From: Bartonella sp. HY328
Lineage (GTDB): Bacteria > Pseudomonadota > Alphaproteobacteria > Rhizobiales > Rhizobiaceae
DNA: 64,000 nucleotides
Reading direction: 5' to 3'
Assembly: GCF_025449335.1 (NCBI RefSeq)
Contig: NZ_CP104883.1
Span: 3,092,501-3,156,500, forward strand
Part shown: positions 17,527-26,739 of the stretch, piece after piece
Layout of the letters: every line of letters starts with the position of its first letter
How positions within the stretch are numbered: position 1 is the stretch's first letter
Translations under genes and position numbers: made by a program
The notes under the pieces: model-generated
What the model saw: the letters and a program-made list of their open reading frames with translations, nothing else
Told to the model about the DNA's origin: nothing
Databases searched by the model: none

Positions 17527-18095
17527 TTAAAAGAATATGCGCTCTTTTTCAATCAGCCTTTTAACATCAGCAATCGTATTAAGCGCTAAGACATCTGGAT
17601 TTTGCCCTAAATAAGCATCAAGATGTGGATCTTCTTGATAGCGGATTTGCGTATCAACAATTTCAAACTTATCACCGATCTGGTCAATGATCATTAGCAA
17701 CAATTCATCAACTTTTGAATTAAACTCATCGCATAGGCTTTGCCGCCATGGGCTTGGATCAGGTTGATATTTTTGATTAAGATAGTAATAATTTATCGTA
17801 TCTAGCTCATCAATCAGCAAAAGTGTTGCTTTTGATAGTGAGATAAAAGGCAATTCACGCATATTGCCATCAAGATCAAATTCAGCGCGTTCAAGTGTCC
17901 CACCGTCAAAAAGCTCATAAGATGTTTTATCACCATTCCACAAACAACCGCCTGCGCCAAAATCAAAAAAGAAGTGCAGCACAGCTATTTTATTGGGGTC
18001 CTGTTTTACTATTGGAACAATGGCATCAACAATATCAACTTTTGCCTATTCTTGCTAAAACCCATTTTAGCTAAAAATTGCCCAATGCGCTTCAT
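17527..18095 (-). pseudogene. Hypothetical gene interrupted by a frameshift
   Basis: The minus strand has a good start: AGGAAAATTAAGCA then ATG at 18095, reading MKRIGQFLAKMGFSKN. This frame soon runs into a stop (TAG near 18009). The neighbouring frame is open from 18045 to the stop at 17527 and begins KVDIVDAIVPIVKQDP, continuing IAVLHFFFDFGAGGCLWNGD. Joining the two near 18040-18050 by a one-base change gives one smooth protein of about 190 residues, so an indel has split the gene (or the sequence has an error). The lower part alone (GTG at 17982, 151 residues) could be called a gene but lacks a ribosome binding site. The product looks soluble, mixed alpha/beta and acidic; I do not recognise the family. 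Confidence 0.7.
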
Positions 18096-18128
18096 TGCTT
18101 AATTTTCCTACTCACTTTCAACGGAAAA

Positions 18129-19223
18129 TCAAGCCACTTTAAAATGCTTGGATAGCTTTAAGCCTTGGGCTTGATAGTTGGATTTTAAATCACTGCCATA
18201 AAGGGCTTGTGGACGCTCCAACATATGCTCATAAACAAGGCGACCAATAATTTGGCCATGCTCTAATATAAAAGGCACTTCATGGCTGCGTACTTCAAGC
18301 ACCGCGCGGCTACCCGTACCGCCTGCAGCACTATGTCCAAAACCGGGATCAAAAAAGCCGGCATAATGCACACGAAATTCACCAACCAGTGGATCAAAAG
18401 GTGTCATTTCAGCAGCATATAGCGGTGGCACATGAACAGCTTCGCGCGAAACCAAAATATAAAATTCATTGGGATCAAGCACAAGATCGCGGCTACCACG
18501 GTCATAAATAGGCTCCCAAAAATCAAGCACATTATGGGCATTTTTCTTATCAACATCAACAACGCCGGTATGGCGTTTGCCGCGATAGCCAATAAGATGA
18601 TTGGCGTCACCACTCAAATCAATCGATAATGCAACGCCGCCACCGCTAATATTGGGTATTTTATCTGAGATAAGCACTTCGCTATCATGCAAATCTTGCA
18701 ATTCTTTTTCGCTTAATAAAGGATGCCCTTTGCGGAAACGAATTTGCGACAAGCGCGAGCCAGTGCGCACCAAAATAGGAAAAGTGCGTGGGCTAATTTC
18801 TAAATAAAGAGGGCCTTGATAACCTGCAGGAACTTTGTCAAATTCTTGCGCATTGTCGGTAATAATGCGAGTAAAAATATCAAGACGACCTGTCGAGCTC
18901 TTAGGATTGGTTGAAGCTGAAATATCAGCAGATAGCGCAAGGCTTTCAAGCAAAGGCACAATATAAACACAGCCCGTTTCAAGTACGGCACCATCGCTTA
19001 AGTCAAACTCATGCAAGGTGAACTTATCAAGCTTGTCTTTGACCTTGGTATTAGGCCCCGGCATAAATGAAGCGCGAACCCGAAAAGCACGTTTGCCAAG
19101 ACGCAAATCTAAGCTTGCCGGTTGGATCTGATCATCATCAAGAGGCTTGGCTGTTAATAGGCCGCCATTGGCTAAAAGTGCTGCAAGGTCTTTATCAGCA
19201 AGAATTCCTGTCGCGCGCTGCAT
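18129..19223 (-). CDS. dcd: 2'-deoxycytidine 5'-triphosphate deaminase (two-domain alphaproteobacterial type)
   Basis: Deaminates dCTP to dUTP for thymidylate synthesis. At 364 residues it is about twice the length of enterobacterial Dcd, as in the alphaproteobacterial form, which looks like an internal duplication of the dUTPase-like fold. The first half has QPASLDLRLGKRAFRV (about 34-49), TNPKSSTGRLDIFTR (about 105-119) and YQGPLYLEISPRTFPI. The second half has LSIDLSG, PFDPLVGEFRVHYAGFFDPG and AVLEVRSHEVPFIL with GQIIGRLVYEHM. The conserved serine and aspartate motifs of the fold are present. In Hyphomicrobiales the gene is typically next to metZ, as here, divergently transcribed. The ATG at 19223 gives MQRATGILADKDL. 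Confidence 0.92.
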   Translation of the reverse strand: MQRATGILADKDLAALLANGGLLTAKPLDDDQIQPASLDLRLGKRAFRVRASFMPGPNTKVKDKLDKFTLHEFDLSDGAVLETGCVYIVPLLESLALSADISASTNPKSSTGRLDIFTRIITDNAQEFDKVPAGYQGPLYLEISPRTFPILVRTGSRLSQIRFRKGHPLLSEKELQDLHDSEVLISDKIPNISGGGVALSIDLSGDANHLIGYRGKRHTGVVDVDKKNAHNVLDFWEPIYDRGSRDLVLDPNEFYILVSREAVHVPPLYAAEMTPFDPLVGEFRVHYAGFFDPGFGHSAAGGTGSRAVLEVRSHEVPFILEHGQIIGRLVYEHMLERPQALYGSDLKSNYQAQGLKLSKHFKVA

Positions 19224-19288
19224 TCTTTTCCTATTTTATCCTCTTAATTAGCTTTCAAGCTTTGTAACTCAAAGCCAATTTTTATTTC

Positions 19289-19381
19289 CGTTCGTCTTAT
19301 CCATCTGATTTAAAAATCAGATGCGCTCGCTTTTTTATTCTCGTTCGTCTTATTCATCTGATTTAAAAATCAGATGCGCTC
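19289..19381. repeat. Two tandem copies of a 40-bp palindrome-bearing repeat
   Basis: Copies at 19289-19328 and 19342-19381 are nearly identical (one difference seen) and start 53 bp apart. Each contains the perfect palindrome-like core ATCTGATTTAAAAATCAGAT and ends in GCGCTC. The core and GCGCTC end resemble the right part of the element at 51938-52040, so this may be a fragment of the same repeat family. Confidence 0.75.
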
Positions 19382-19459
19382 ACTATACAACAAAATATCA
19401 TCTTTGAAACCTTTGCAGCAATTGACGTATCCTTGCAAGCGTTTTAAAGTCTTTTCCAT

Positions 19460-19518
19460 TCCGTGGTGATTTGGCCGGCCGGCTTGCAGCCACGTTTCTT
19501 AAATGCTAAAAGGCCGTA
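19460..19518 (+). ncRNA. SAM-II riboswitch upstream of metZ
   Basis: The segment shows the SAM-II consensus in order: a P1 arm CGTGG (19462-19466), then TGATTTGGCCGG, then GGCTTGCAG, the closing CCACG (19490-19494), an A/T-rich linker, and GCTAAAAGGCC (19505-19515), whose GGCC can pair with the loop GGCC to make the H-type pseudoknot. SAM-II is a small alphaproteobacterial riboswitch found before metA, metX and metZ genes; binding S-adenosylmethionine hides the ribosome binding site or otherwise lowers expression. Here it lies about 205 bases before the metZ start. Because of that distance I cannot see the switching helix directly. Confidence 0.88.
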
Positions 19519-19725
19519 GCTTTTAAAGCACTTTTGCGGTTTTTTGGTTGGTATTAATTTACAAAGCCATAAAAGTCTAGTCTTTCATAAGCTGTTGTCT
19601 TTATTATTAGGTTTATTGACAGCTTATTATAAACTAGAAAATGCAAAACGAAAATTTTATTCATTCTGTTTTGCAGCAAACTTTCCTCTGGCTTTGTTGA
19701 CTGAATTGACAGACTGGAAGCATTG

Positions 19726-20919
19726 ATGACACTTGATCCCACACGCAAATATCGCGCTGCAACTGAAATGGTTCATGGTGGCGTAACACGCACTCAATTT
19801 GGCGAAGTTTCTGAGGCCATTTTTCTGACCCAAGGTTTCACCTATGAAAGTGCTGAACTTGCCGAAAACCGCTTTAACGGTGAAGATCCAGGTTTTGTCT
19901 ATTCACGCTATGCCAATCCAACCAATGATATTTTTGAAAAGAAAATGTGCATCATGGAAGGCGCTGAAGAAGCGCGCGCAGTTGCCTCGGGCATGGCCGC
20001 CGTTGCTAATGCCATCCTTTGCTATGTAAAAGCTGGCGATCATGTAGTGGCGAGCCGCGCTATGTTTGGTTCATGCCATTATATTATTGATACAGTTTTG
20101 CGCCGTTTTGGTGTTGATGTCACCATTATTGATGGTGCAAAAATTGAAAATTGGGAAAAGGCGATTACGCCAAAGACCAGTCTAATCTTTTTTGAAACGC
20201 CGGCTAACCCAACCTTGGAAATTGTCGATATTGAGGCTGTTTGTAAAATTGCCCATAATGTTGGCGCAGTTGTGGTGGTTGACAATGTTTTTGCAACGCC
20301 GCTTTATCAAAAGCCATTAGCGCTTGGTGCTGATGTTGTTGTTTACTCCACGACCAAGCATATTGACGGCCAAGGGCGTTGCTTAGGCGGCGCTATCCTA
20401 TCCAGCAAGGAATGGATTGCCGATAATTTACACAATTATTTCCGCCATACAGGCCCAGGAATGAGCCCATTTACTGCATGGGTCATGCTAAAAGGCTTGG
20501 AAACCATGCCGCTGCGGGTCAATCAAATGACAAAATCGGCAGGCGCAATTGCTGATCTTATTGCCGAGCATCCAGCCGTATCAAAATGTTTTTATCCAGG
20601 ACGCAAAGACCACCCACAAGCGGACATTATCGCCCGTCAAATGACTGGCGGCTCAACCATGATTGCTTTTGAATTAAAGGGCGGTAAAAAATCAGCTTTT
20701 GAGTTCTGCAATGCACTTACTATTCCGCTTATTTCTAATAATCTTGGCGATGTTAGAAGTATTATTACCCATCCTGCAACAACCACCCACCAAAGCATTG
20801 GTGCAGAGGCACGCGCAGAACTTGGTGTGAGCGATGGTCTATTGCGCTTTTCTATTGGCCTTGAAGATAGCGATGACTTATTGGAAGACGTCGCGTCAGC
20901 TCTCAATAAAGCAAAATAA
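19726..20919 (+). CDS. metZ: O-succinylhomoserine sulfhydrylase
   Basis: PLP enzyme of the Cys/Met metabolism family (fold type I) that makes homocysteine from O-succinylhomoserine and sulfide, bypassing cystathionine. The product has 397 residues. Family signatures: VYSRYANPTNDIFEKK (about 59-74), ASGMAAVANAI (about 87-97), and the PLP lysine at about residue 211 in STTKHIDGQGRCLGG. The C-terminal domain has SLGDVRS-like NNLGDVRSIITHPATTTHQ. The ATG at 19726 has GGAAG before it. The SAM-II riboswitch upstream supports a methionine-pathway role. Distinguishing it from O-acetylhomoserine or cystathionine enzymes rests on overall resemblance and on the dcd-metZ neighbourhood. Confidence 0.92.
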   Translation: MTLDPTRKYRAATEMVHGGVTRTQFGEVSEAIFLTQGFTYESAELAENRFNGEDPGFVYSRYANPTNDIFEKKMCIMEGAEEARAVASGMAAVANAILCYVKAGDHVVASRAMFGSCHYIIDTVLRRFGVDVTIIDGAKIENWEKAITPKTSLIFFETPANPTLEIVDIEAVCKIAHNVGAVVVVDNVFATPLYQKPLALGADVVVYSTTKHIDGQGRCLGGAILSSKEWIADNLHNYFRHTGPGMSPFTAWVMLKGLETMPLRVNQMTKSAGAIADLIAEHPAVSKCFYPGRKDHPQADIIARQMTGGSTMIAFELKGGKKSAFEFCNALTIPLISNNLGDVRSIITHPATTTHQSIGAEARAELGVSDGLLRFSIGLEDSDDLLEDVASALNKAK

Positions 20920-20925
20920 AAACTA

Positions 20926-20980
20926 AAAATTGCTTTAGATGACCTAGCATTCTGCTTATATAGTCATCTAAAGCAATTTT
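20926..20980 (+). terminator. Long perfect hairpin after metZ
   Basis: An 18-bp perfect inverted repeat (20926-20943 and 20963-20980) with a 19-base loop lies 7 bases behind the metZ stop. Its second arm ends in TTTT. It is unusually long for a terminator and AT-rich; it probably ends metZ transcription. Confidence 0.75.
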
Positions 20981-21151
20981 AATATGGAAGGCAGCTTTGC
21001 TGCTTTTAAAAATATTTATGGAAATTATCTTTTAACAAAAGCAGGTTTTTATTTTTTAGATTGTTTAAATGTGTAATTTTATTATTTGTTGGTTATTCAT
21101 TTCAATTGCTTTAACATAATTTAATTTCTTATTTCCTGTGAGTTAAACCCC

Positions 21152-23062
21152 ATGCCTATCCGCCGCCTTAGTGAAACCATGATCAATCAGATTGCCGCTG
21201 GCGAAGTTGTCGAGCGTCCAGCAAGTGTGGTCAAGGAACTGGTTGAAAATGCTATTGATGCAGGGGCAACACGCATTGATATAGCAACGGCAGGCGGTGG
21301 TAAAAACCTTATTCGCATCACCGATAATGGTTGTGGCATCATGCCTGACCAACTTTTGCTTGCGGTTTCGCGCCATTGCACGTCCAAAATGGGCGATGAT
21401 ATTCATGATATTCGCGCCCTTGGCTTTCGTGGTGAAGCGCTACCTTCAATTGCGTCAGTTTCACGATTACGGCTTTTATCGCGTCATATTGACCTTGATG
21501 AGGGCGCTGAAATTATTGTCACCGCCGGAAAGATTGAAGGACCACGTCCTGCGGCAGTGACTAAAGGCACCGTTGTTGAAGTAAAAGACTTGTTTTTTGC
21601 AACACCAGCACGGCTTAAATTCTTAAAAACCGAACGCGCCGAAAGCACCGCCATTAGCGATGTGGTAAAACGCATTGCCATTGCTTTTCCTCATATTCGT
21701 TTTACCCTATCGGGGCCTGATCGCAGTTTAAGCGAATTTGCCGGATCGACCAAAGATTTAGATGGTTTAAGCGTTAGGCTTGGGCAAATATTGGGCAAAG
21801 AATTTTCACAAAATATGATCGAGCTTAACGCCGAGCGTGAGGGAGTAAAGTTAAGCGGTTTTGTTGGCGTTCCATCCTTTAATCGTGGCAATGCGCTTCA
21901 TCAATTTGTTTATGTTAATGGCCGCCCCATCAAGGATAAGACTCTATCGGGCGCAATTCGCGGTGCTTATAGTGACGCTATTGCCCCTGATCGTCATGGT
22001 GTTGTTGCACTTTTCATTACTATTGATCCACAAGATGTCGATGTTAATGTGCACCCAGCCAAAGCGGATGTGCGCTTTCGTGACCCAGGCCTTGTGCGCG
22101 GGCTTATTGTTGGTGGCATAAGGTCTGCCTTGCAGCAATCTGGCATACAGCCAGCCACTACGGGTGCAAGTGCAATGCTAAACGCATTTCGCACCGAGCA
22201 ATCTGCCAGCGCACCAATGGCGAACCATAATAGCGGCTTTTATTCCCATTCTTCCCATCCAAACAGCTATTATCAAGGGCAAAATAAAGACGCAACCTAT
22301 CGGCCGCAAAGTCAAGCTTGGACACCGCAAAATGGTCAAGCCTTTCATCGACCGCTTGATGATAATCACGTTTCCATGCCAGCTGGAACTGATATTTTAC
22401 TGCAAGAGCAATTGGGTGCATTTTTGGAGCCAAGTGCGGATTTGCGCCCTAATCTTATTGAGCCAGCACAAGAGCAATTAAACGCGCCGCTTGGTGCGCC
22501 GCGTGCACAAATCCATAAAAATTATATTGTTTCACAAACACAAGACAGCCTTATCATCGTTGACCAGCATGCAGCCCATGAGCGCCTCGTATATGAAGCA
22601 TTAAAAGAAGCGCTTTATAATAAGCCATTACCATCACAAATGCTTTTAATTCCCGAAATTGTTGATCTACCGCAAGATGATATTGACCGCTTAATGAATC
22701 ATGCCGACACATTGAAAAAATTTGGTCTTGGCATTGAAGCCTTTGGTGAAGGTGCTCTTGCGGTGCAGGAAACTCCCGCCATGCTTGGTGAAATTGATGC
22801 ACAAGCACTTATCCGCGATTTGGCCGATGAAGTAGCCGAGCATGATACAGCAGATGGCTTAAAATCCATGCTTGATTATGTTGCCGCAACCATGGCATGC
22901 CATGGTTCAGTCCGTTCTGGACGTATTTTAAAGGCCGAGGAAATGAACGCTTTACTACGCCAAATGGAGGCGACACCTGGATCAGGTACCTGCAATCATG
23001 GGCGGCCCACTTATATTGAACTAAAACTTCATGACATTGAACGCCTATTTGGACGGCGGTAA
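21152..23062 (+). CDS. mutL: DNA mismatch repair protein MutL
   Basis: GHKL ATPase that couples mismatch recognition by MutS to strand incision; 636 residues. N-terminal motifs: ELVENAIDAGAT (about 29-40), DNGCGI (about 58-63) and GFRGEALPSIASVS (about 93-106). A Pro/Ser/Gln-rich linker spans about 345-425. The C-terminal dimerisation domain has DQHAAHERLVYE (about 470-481), which fits the DQHA(X)2E(X)4E metal-binding endonuclease motif, and a late CNHGRPTYIEL box. The organism therefore probably uses a MutL nick rather than MutH. The gene stands alone, with a spacer of about 230 bp after the metZ hairpin. Confidence 0.97.
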   Translation: MPIRRLSETMINQIAAGEVVERPASVVKELVENAIDAGATRIDIATAGGGKNLIRITDNGCGIMPDQLLLAVSRHCTSKMGDDIHDIRALGFRGEALPSIASVSRLRLLSRHIDLDEGAEIIVTAGKIEGPRPAAVTKGTVVEVKDLFFATPARLKFLKTERAESTAISDVVKRIAIAFPHIRFTLSGPDRSLSEFAGSTKDLDGLSVRLGQILGKEFSQNMIELNAEREGVKLSGFVGVPSFNRGNALHQFVYVNGRPIKDKTLSGAIRGAYSDAIAPDRHGVVALFITIDPQDVDVNVHPAKADVRFRDPGLVRGLIVGGIRSALQQSGIQPATTGASAMLNAFRTEQSASAPMANHNSGFYSHSSHPNSYYQGQNKDATYRPQSQAWTPQNGQAFHRPLDDNHVSMPAGTDILLQEQLGAFLEPSADLRPNLIEPAQEQLNAPLGAPRAQIHKNYIVSQTQDSLIIVDQHAAHERLVYEALKEALYNKPLPSQMLLIPEIVDLPQDDIDRLMNHADTLKKFGLGIEAFGEGALAVQETPAMLGEIDAQALIRDLADEVAEHDTADGLKSMLDYVAATMACHGSVRSGRILKAEEMNALLRQMEATPGSGTCNHGRPTYIELKLHDIERLFGRR

Positions 23063-23258
23063 TTATGCTTACTTAAAATTGCAATGTTGAACTTTTATCA
23101 AATCGGTTAACAGATCAAAGATTTAGGGGCAGGTTCTAAGTCAATTTGAGAAAAACTTAACAAATGTGATTATCGTCACGCAAAATGCAGCCATTTTAAT
23201 GGATTCATTCAATAAGTAATCATACGAGATATTGGCATATCATAAAGATAGGATCATA
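23063..23258. other. mutL-epimerase spacer with a possible degenerate transposon end
   Basis: At about 23124-23150 the sequence TTAGGGGCAGGTTCTAAGTC resembles the left arm of the miniature element at 264-560 (TTAGGGTCAGGACCTATTAA). I see no matching opposite arm nearby, so it could be an old remnant or chance. Confidence 0.3.
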
Positions 23259-24245
23259 ATGAAAGCAATATTAACTGGAGCCGCAGGCTTTATCGGGTTT
23301 CATGTCGCAAAGCGGCTCCTTGATGAGGGTTGGCAGGTTATTGGTATTGATAATTTAAACAGCTATTATGATCCAACCCTCAAAGAAACGCGTTTGCAAG
23401 GGGTATTAGGCCATAATAATTTTCGCTTTGTGAAGGCCGATATTGCTGTTCCAGAACAATTATCACATGCCATAGGTGATGATGTTGATGCAGACATCAT
23501 CATTCATCTTGCGGCACAGGCTGGTGTTCGCTACTCGATTGAAAACCCTTTTAGTTACACCCACTCCAATGTCACCGGACAAGTTGCAATTTTTGAGCAA
23601 GCACTAAAAATGGCACGCAAAATTCCGGTTGTTTATGCAAGTTCGTCATCGGTCTATGGTGGTAATAAAAATGTACCATTTAAGGAAACTGACCGTGTGG
23701 ATCAACCGGTTTCTGTTTATGCAAGTACCAAACGCATGGGAGAGCTTCTTGCCCACTCCTATCAACATATCCATGGGTTACGCTGTACTGGCCTGCGTTT
23801 TTTTACCGTTTATGGCCCTTGGGGGCGGCCTGACATGGCACCTTGGCTTTTTAGCAATGCAATTTTACATAAAAAACCAATCAAACTATTTAATTATGGT
23901 AATATGATGCGGGATTTCACCTATATTGACGACATTGTTGACGGCATTTTAGGAGCCTGCCAACGCATTCTTAATATTGAGCGTCCAATTGAACCTTTTT
24001 ATAATCTCGGCAATAATCAGCCTGAAAAACTAGAAGACTTTGTTGGTATTATCGAACAATGTACAGGCATTGAAGCAATCAGGCAATTAAAGCGTATGCC
24101 TGCCGCAGATGTTCCGATGACTTTTGCAGATATTACACTTGCGCAGCGCGATTTAGGCTTTGCTCCTAAAACAACCTTAGCAACTGGGCTTGCCCAATTC
24201 ATTTCATGGTTTAAAGAGTATCATAAAATCCAAGACGATAATTGA
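23259..24245 (+). CDS. NAD-dependent epimerase, probable UDP-glucuronate 4-epimerase
   Basis: Extended short-chain dehydrogenase/reductase of 328 residues. The NAD-binding glycine motif TGAAGFIGFHVAKRL is at about 6-20, the catalytic Ser/Thr region at YASSSSVYGGN (about 125-135), and the YxxxK pair at VYASTKRMGELLAHSY (about 150-165). The fingerprint GVRYSIENPFSYTHSNVTGQ and the RFFTVYGPWGRPDMAPWLF stretch are characteristic of the UDP-glucuronate (UDP-galacturonate) 4-epimerase subfamily, which supplies uronic acids for LPS or exopolysaccharide. No other polysaccharide gene lies nearby. The ATG at 23259 is preceded by AGGA; a TTG at 23232 in frame would add nine residues and is less likely. 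mutM follows after 57 bp. Confidence 0.85.
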   Translation: MKAILTGAAGFIGFHVAKRLLDEGWQVIGIDNLNSYYDPTLKETRLQGVLGHNNFRFVKADIAVPEQLSHAIGDDVDADIIIHLAAQAGVRYSIENPFSYTHSNVTGQVAIFEQALKMARKIPVVYASSSSVYGGNKNVPFKETDRVDQPVSVYASTKRMGELLAHSYQHIHGLRCTGLRFFTVYGPWGRPDMAPWLFSNAILHKKPIKLFNYGNMMRDFTYIDDIVDGILGACQRILNIERPIEPFYNLGNNQPEKLEDFVGIIEQCTGIEAIRQLKRMPAADVPMTFADITLAQRDLGFAPKTTLATGLAQFISWFKEYHKIQDDN

Positions 24246-24302
24246 ACACTTTATTCGCGCAACCTACATAAAGGTAACTTCATCTATATAGAAAGATTTT
24301 GA

Positions 24303-25172
24303 ATGCCAGAACTTCCAGAGGTTGAAACGGTGCGTAGCGGTCTTGCGCCAGATCTTGAAGGCGCGCATATTGATTATATTAAAACCAGCGATAAAAAATT
24401 ACGCAATCCTTATACCGAGAATATGGCAGGGCTTATTAACGGGCGAAAAATCCGTTCACTAACACGGCGCTCCAAATATCTTATTATCAATCTTGATGGT
24501 GGTTTTTTTATTGTTAGTCATTTGGGCATGTCTGGCTCATGGCGGCTGCATCAAAGCGGTGATGATGCACCAAAAGACAAGATTGTCGCCCATGACCATG
24601 TCATTTTAGGGCTAAATAAAGACGGCAAAAATTTTGAAGCAATTTATAATGATCCGCGCCGTTTTGGCTTTTTCACCCTAGAGCGAGACATTAATTATGC
24701 TGATTATCCAGCATTTAAAAAATTAGGCATTGAGCCGCTCGGCAATGCATTATCAGGCGATTATTTGCGCCATGCCTTTAAAAATAAAAAAGCCCCCCTT
24801 AAAGCCTTATTATTGGATCAAAGCATCATTGCTGGCCTTGGTAATATTTATGTATGTGAATCTCTTTGGCGTGCAGGTCTATCGCCGCAGTTAAGCGGCG
24901 AAAAATTGGCAGATGGCAGCGATTTTGCCGTTAAAAAAAGCGAAGCCTTGGCCATTGCCATCAGGGACGTTATTGTTGAAGCAATTAAAGCAGGTGGCTC
25001 AACATTACGGGACTATCGCCATGCAGACGGTTCACTTGGCTATTTCCAGCATAATTTTGCTGTTTATGGTCGTGAAAATCAACCATGCACTGCTTGCGGC
25101 AGTCTTATTTCACGACTTGTACAATCTGGCCGCTCAACCTTTTATTGTGCATCCTGTCAAGATAATGGTTAG
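24303..25172 (+). CDS. mutM: Formamidopyrimidine-DNA glycosylase
   Basis: Base-excision repair enzyme removing 8-oxoguanine and formamidopyrimidines; bifunctional glycosylase/AP lyase. The 289-residue product begins MPELPEVETVRSGL with the catalytic Pro2 and Glu3. The beta-hairpin lysine lies in RRSKYLIINL (about residue 58). The helix-two-turn-helix region with LLDQSIIAGLGNIYVCE is at about 169-185, and the C-terminal zinc finger (CTACGSL...STFYCASCQ) at about 260-286. The window thus holds both mutM and mutL. It probably follows the epimerase in one transcript. Confidence 0.97.
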   Translation: MPELPEVETVRSGLAPDLEGAHIDYIKTSDKKLRNPYTENMAGLINGRKIRSLTRRSKYLIINLDGGFFIVSHLGMSGSWRLHQSGDDAPKDKIVAHDHVILGLNKDGKNFEAIYNDPRRFGFFTLERDINYADYPAFKKLGIEPLGNALSGDYLRHAFKNKKAPLKALLLDQSIIAGLGNIYVCESLWRAGLSPQLSGEKLADGSDFAVKKSEALAIAIRDVIVEAIKAGGSTLRDYRHADGSLGYFQHNFAVYGRENQPCTACGSLISRLVQSGRSTFYCASCQDNG

Positions 25173-25290
25173 GCATTATTTTATCACAAAAACGATAGGC
25201 CTAGCTTATTTTTAAATGCGCACTTGCTTGAAGTGATGTTTTTGGCTTTAATACTGTTTTACTCTTTAGCAATTTTTGGAAAGTGGATTT

Positions 25291-26670
25291 ATGATGCTGG
25301 AAAATGTTCTTAATCGCCTTGATGGTAACCTTGATCAAAGCCTTGAGCGGTTATTTGACCTGTTAAGAATTAAATCAATTTCCACAGATCCTGCCTTTAA
25401 GGAAGATTGTAAAAAGGCCGCAGACTGGCTGGTAGAAGACTTAAAATCAATTGGCTTTGAAGCATCACGCCGCGATACAACGGGCCATCCAATGGTGGTT
25501 GCCCATCATGCTGGCCCCAAGGAAAATTCACCCCATGTGCTTTTTTATGGCCATTATGACGTACAACCAGTTGATCCACTTGCCCTTTGGGAAGATGATC
25601 CATTTGATCCAAAAGTAAAAGAGCGCGACGGCCAAAAGATCATTACCGGTCGTGGCTCATCAGATGACAAGGGTCAGCTTATGACCTTTATCGAGGCCTT
25701 ACGCGCTTTTAAGGCAGAAACGGGGCAATTGCCTGTTGCAGTTACGATTTTATTTGAAGGGGAGGAAGAATCGGGTTCGCCTTCCTTAAAGCCATTTTTA
25801 GAAAGCCATCGCAATGAATTGCGCGCTGATTTTGCCCTTGTTTGCGACACATCAATGTGGAATGAGACAACGCCTTCGATCTCTGTTGGTTTGCGCGGTC
25901 TCGTTGGTGAAGAAATTATTGTAAAAGCAGCTAATCGTGATCTTCATTCAGGCTATTATGGCGGAGCTGCCGCCAACCCTATCCGTATTTTGAGCAAAAT
26001 TCTTGCTGATGTGCATGATGAAAATGGCGCCGTGACGATTGCTGGCTTTTATGATGGTGTTGAAGAAACGCCTACCCAAATTTTAGCACAATGGGATAAT
26101 CTTGGTCTTGGACCAAAAGAATTTTTAAATCCAGTTGGCCTGTCTTTCCCAAGCGGTGAAAATAATCGCAGTCTGCTTGAACTTATTTGGGCGCGTCCTA
26201 CCGCCGAATTTAATGGGATTAGCGGCGGCTATGAAGGGGAAGGCTTTAAAACGGTTATTCCTGCGCAAGCATCGGCTAAAATCTCTTTCCGCCTCGTGCA
26301 TAAACAAGACCCGATCCAAATTCGCAACGCTTTCCGCAAATTTGTTAAAGAACGCATCCCTGCTGATTGCTCGGTTGAATTTATCGAGCATGGTGCATCA
26401 CCTGCTATTCAACTGCCTTATGACTCATCAATTGTTTCCAAGGCTAAAATTGCTCTATCGCAAGAATGGGGCAAGCAAGCAGAATTGGTCGCTATGGGTG
26501 GTTCCATTCCAATTGTTGGTGATTTTCAAGATTATTTAAAAATGGAATCCTTGCTTGTAGGTTTTGCGCTTGATAGTGATCGCATCCATTCACCCAATGA
26601 GAAATATAATTTGACCTCTTTTCATAAGGGGCAACGCTCTTGGGCACGCATTTTAGCAGCGCTTGCATAA
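25291..26670 (+). CDS. M20 family dipeptidase / metallohydrolase
   Basis: This 459-residue zinc peptidase has all M20 landmarks: FYGHYDVQPVDPLALW (His and catalytic Asp, about 88-103), GRGSSDDKGQLMTF (bridging Asp, about 120-133), FEGEEESGSPSL (catalytic Glu pair, about 153-164), a CDTSMW stretch and a late RIHSPNEKYNL (His, about 432-442). The central lid domain is present. Relatives are annotated as dipeptidases, peptidase M20 or CNDP-like; the actual peptide or acyl substrate is not determinable. ATG codons at 25291 and 25294 are preceded by GGAAAG; a TTG at 25276 is less likely. A hairpin separates it from the next gene. Confidence 0.9.
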   Translation: MMLENVLNRLDGNLDQSLERLFDLLRIKSISTDPAFKEDCKKAADWLVEDLKSIGFEASRRDTTGHPMVVAHHAGPKENSPHVLFYGHYDVQPVDPLALWEDDPFDPKVKERDGQKIITGRGSSDDKGQLMTFIEALRAFKAETGQLPVAVTILFEGEEESGSPSLKPFLESHRNELRADFALVCDTSMWNETTPSISVGLRGLVGEEIIVKAANRDLHSGYYGGAAANPIRILSKILADVHDENGAVTIAGFYDGVEETPTQILAQWDNLGLGPKEFLNPVGLSFPSGENNRSLLELIWARPTAEFNGISGGYEGEGFKTVIPAQASAKISFRLVHKQDPIQIRNAFRKFVKERIPADCSVEFIEHGASPAIQLPYDSSIVSKAKIALSQEWGKQAELVAMGGSIPIVGDFQDYLKMESLLVGFALDSDRIHSPNEKYNLTSFHKGQRSWARILAALA

Positions 26671-26679
26671 TATTTTCAA

Positions 26680-26706
26680 GCCGTGCAAAATAGCTATTTG
26701 CACGGC
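26680..26706 (+). terminator. Hairpin after the M20 dipeptidase gene
   Basis: GCCGTGCAAA (26680-26689) pairs with TTTGCACGGC (26697-26706), 10 bp, within 10 bases of the stop. Weak T content follows, so some read-through into the next gene is possible. Confidence 0.6.
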
Positions 26707-26739
26707 AAATTTAATAACTATCTTTTAGGAAAAAATTTG

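Noticed and set aside
19544..19726. 60-codon frame between the riboswitch and metZ
   Set aside because: Random-looking composition, no ribosome binding site; more likely untranslated leader.
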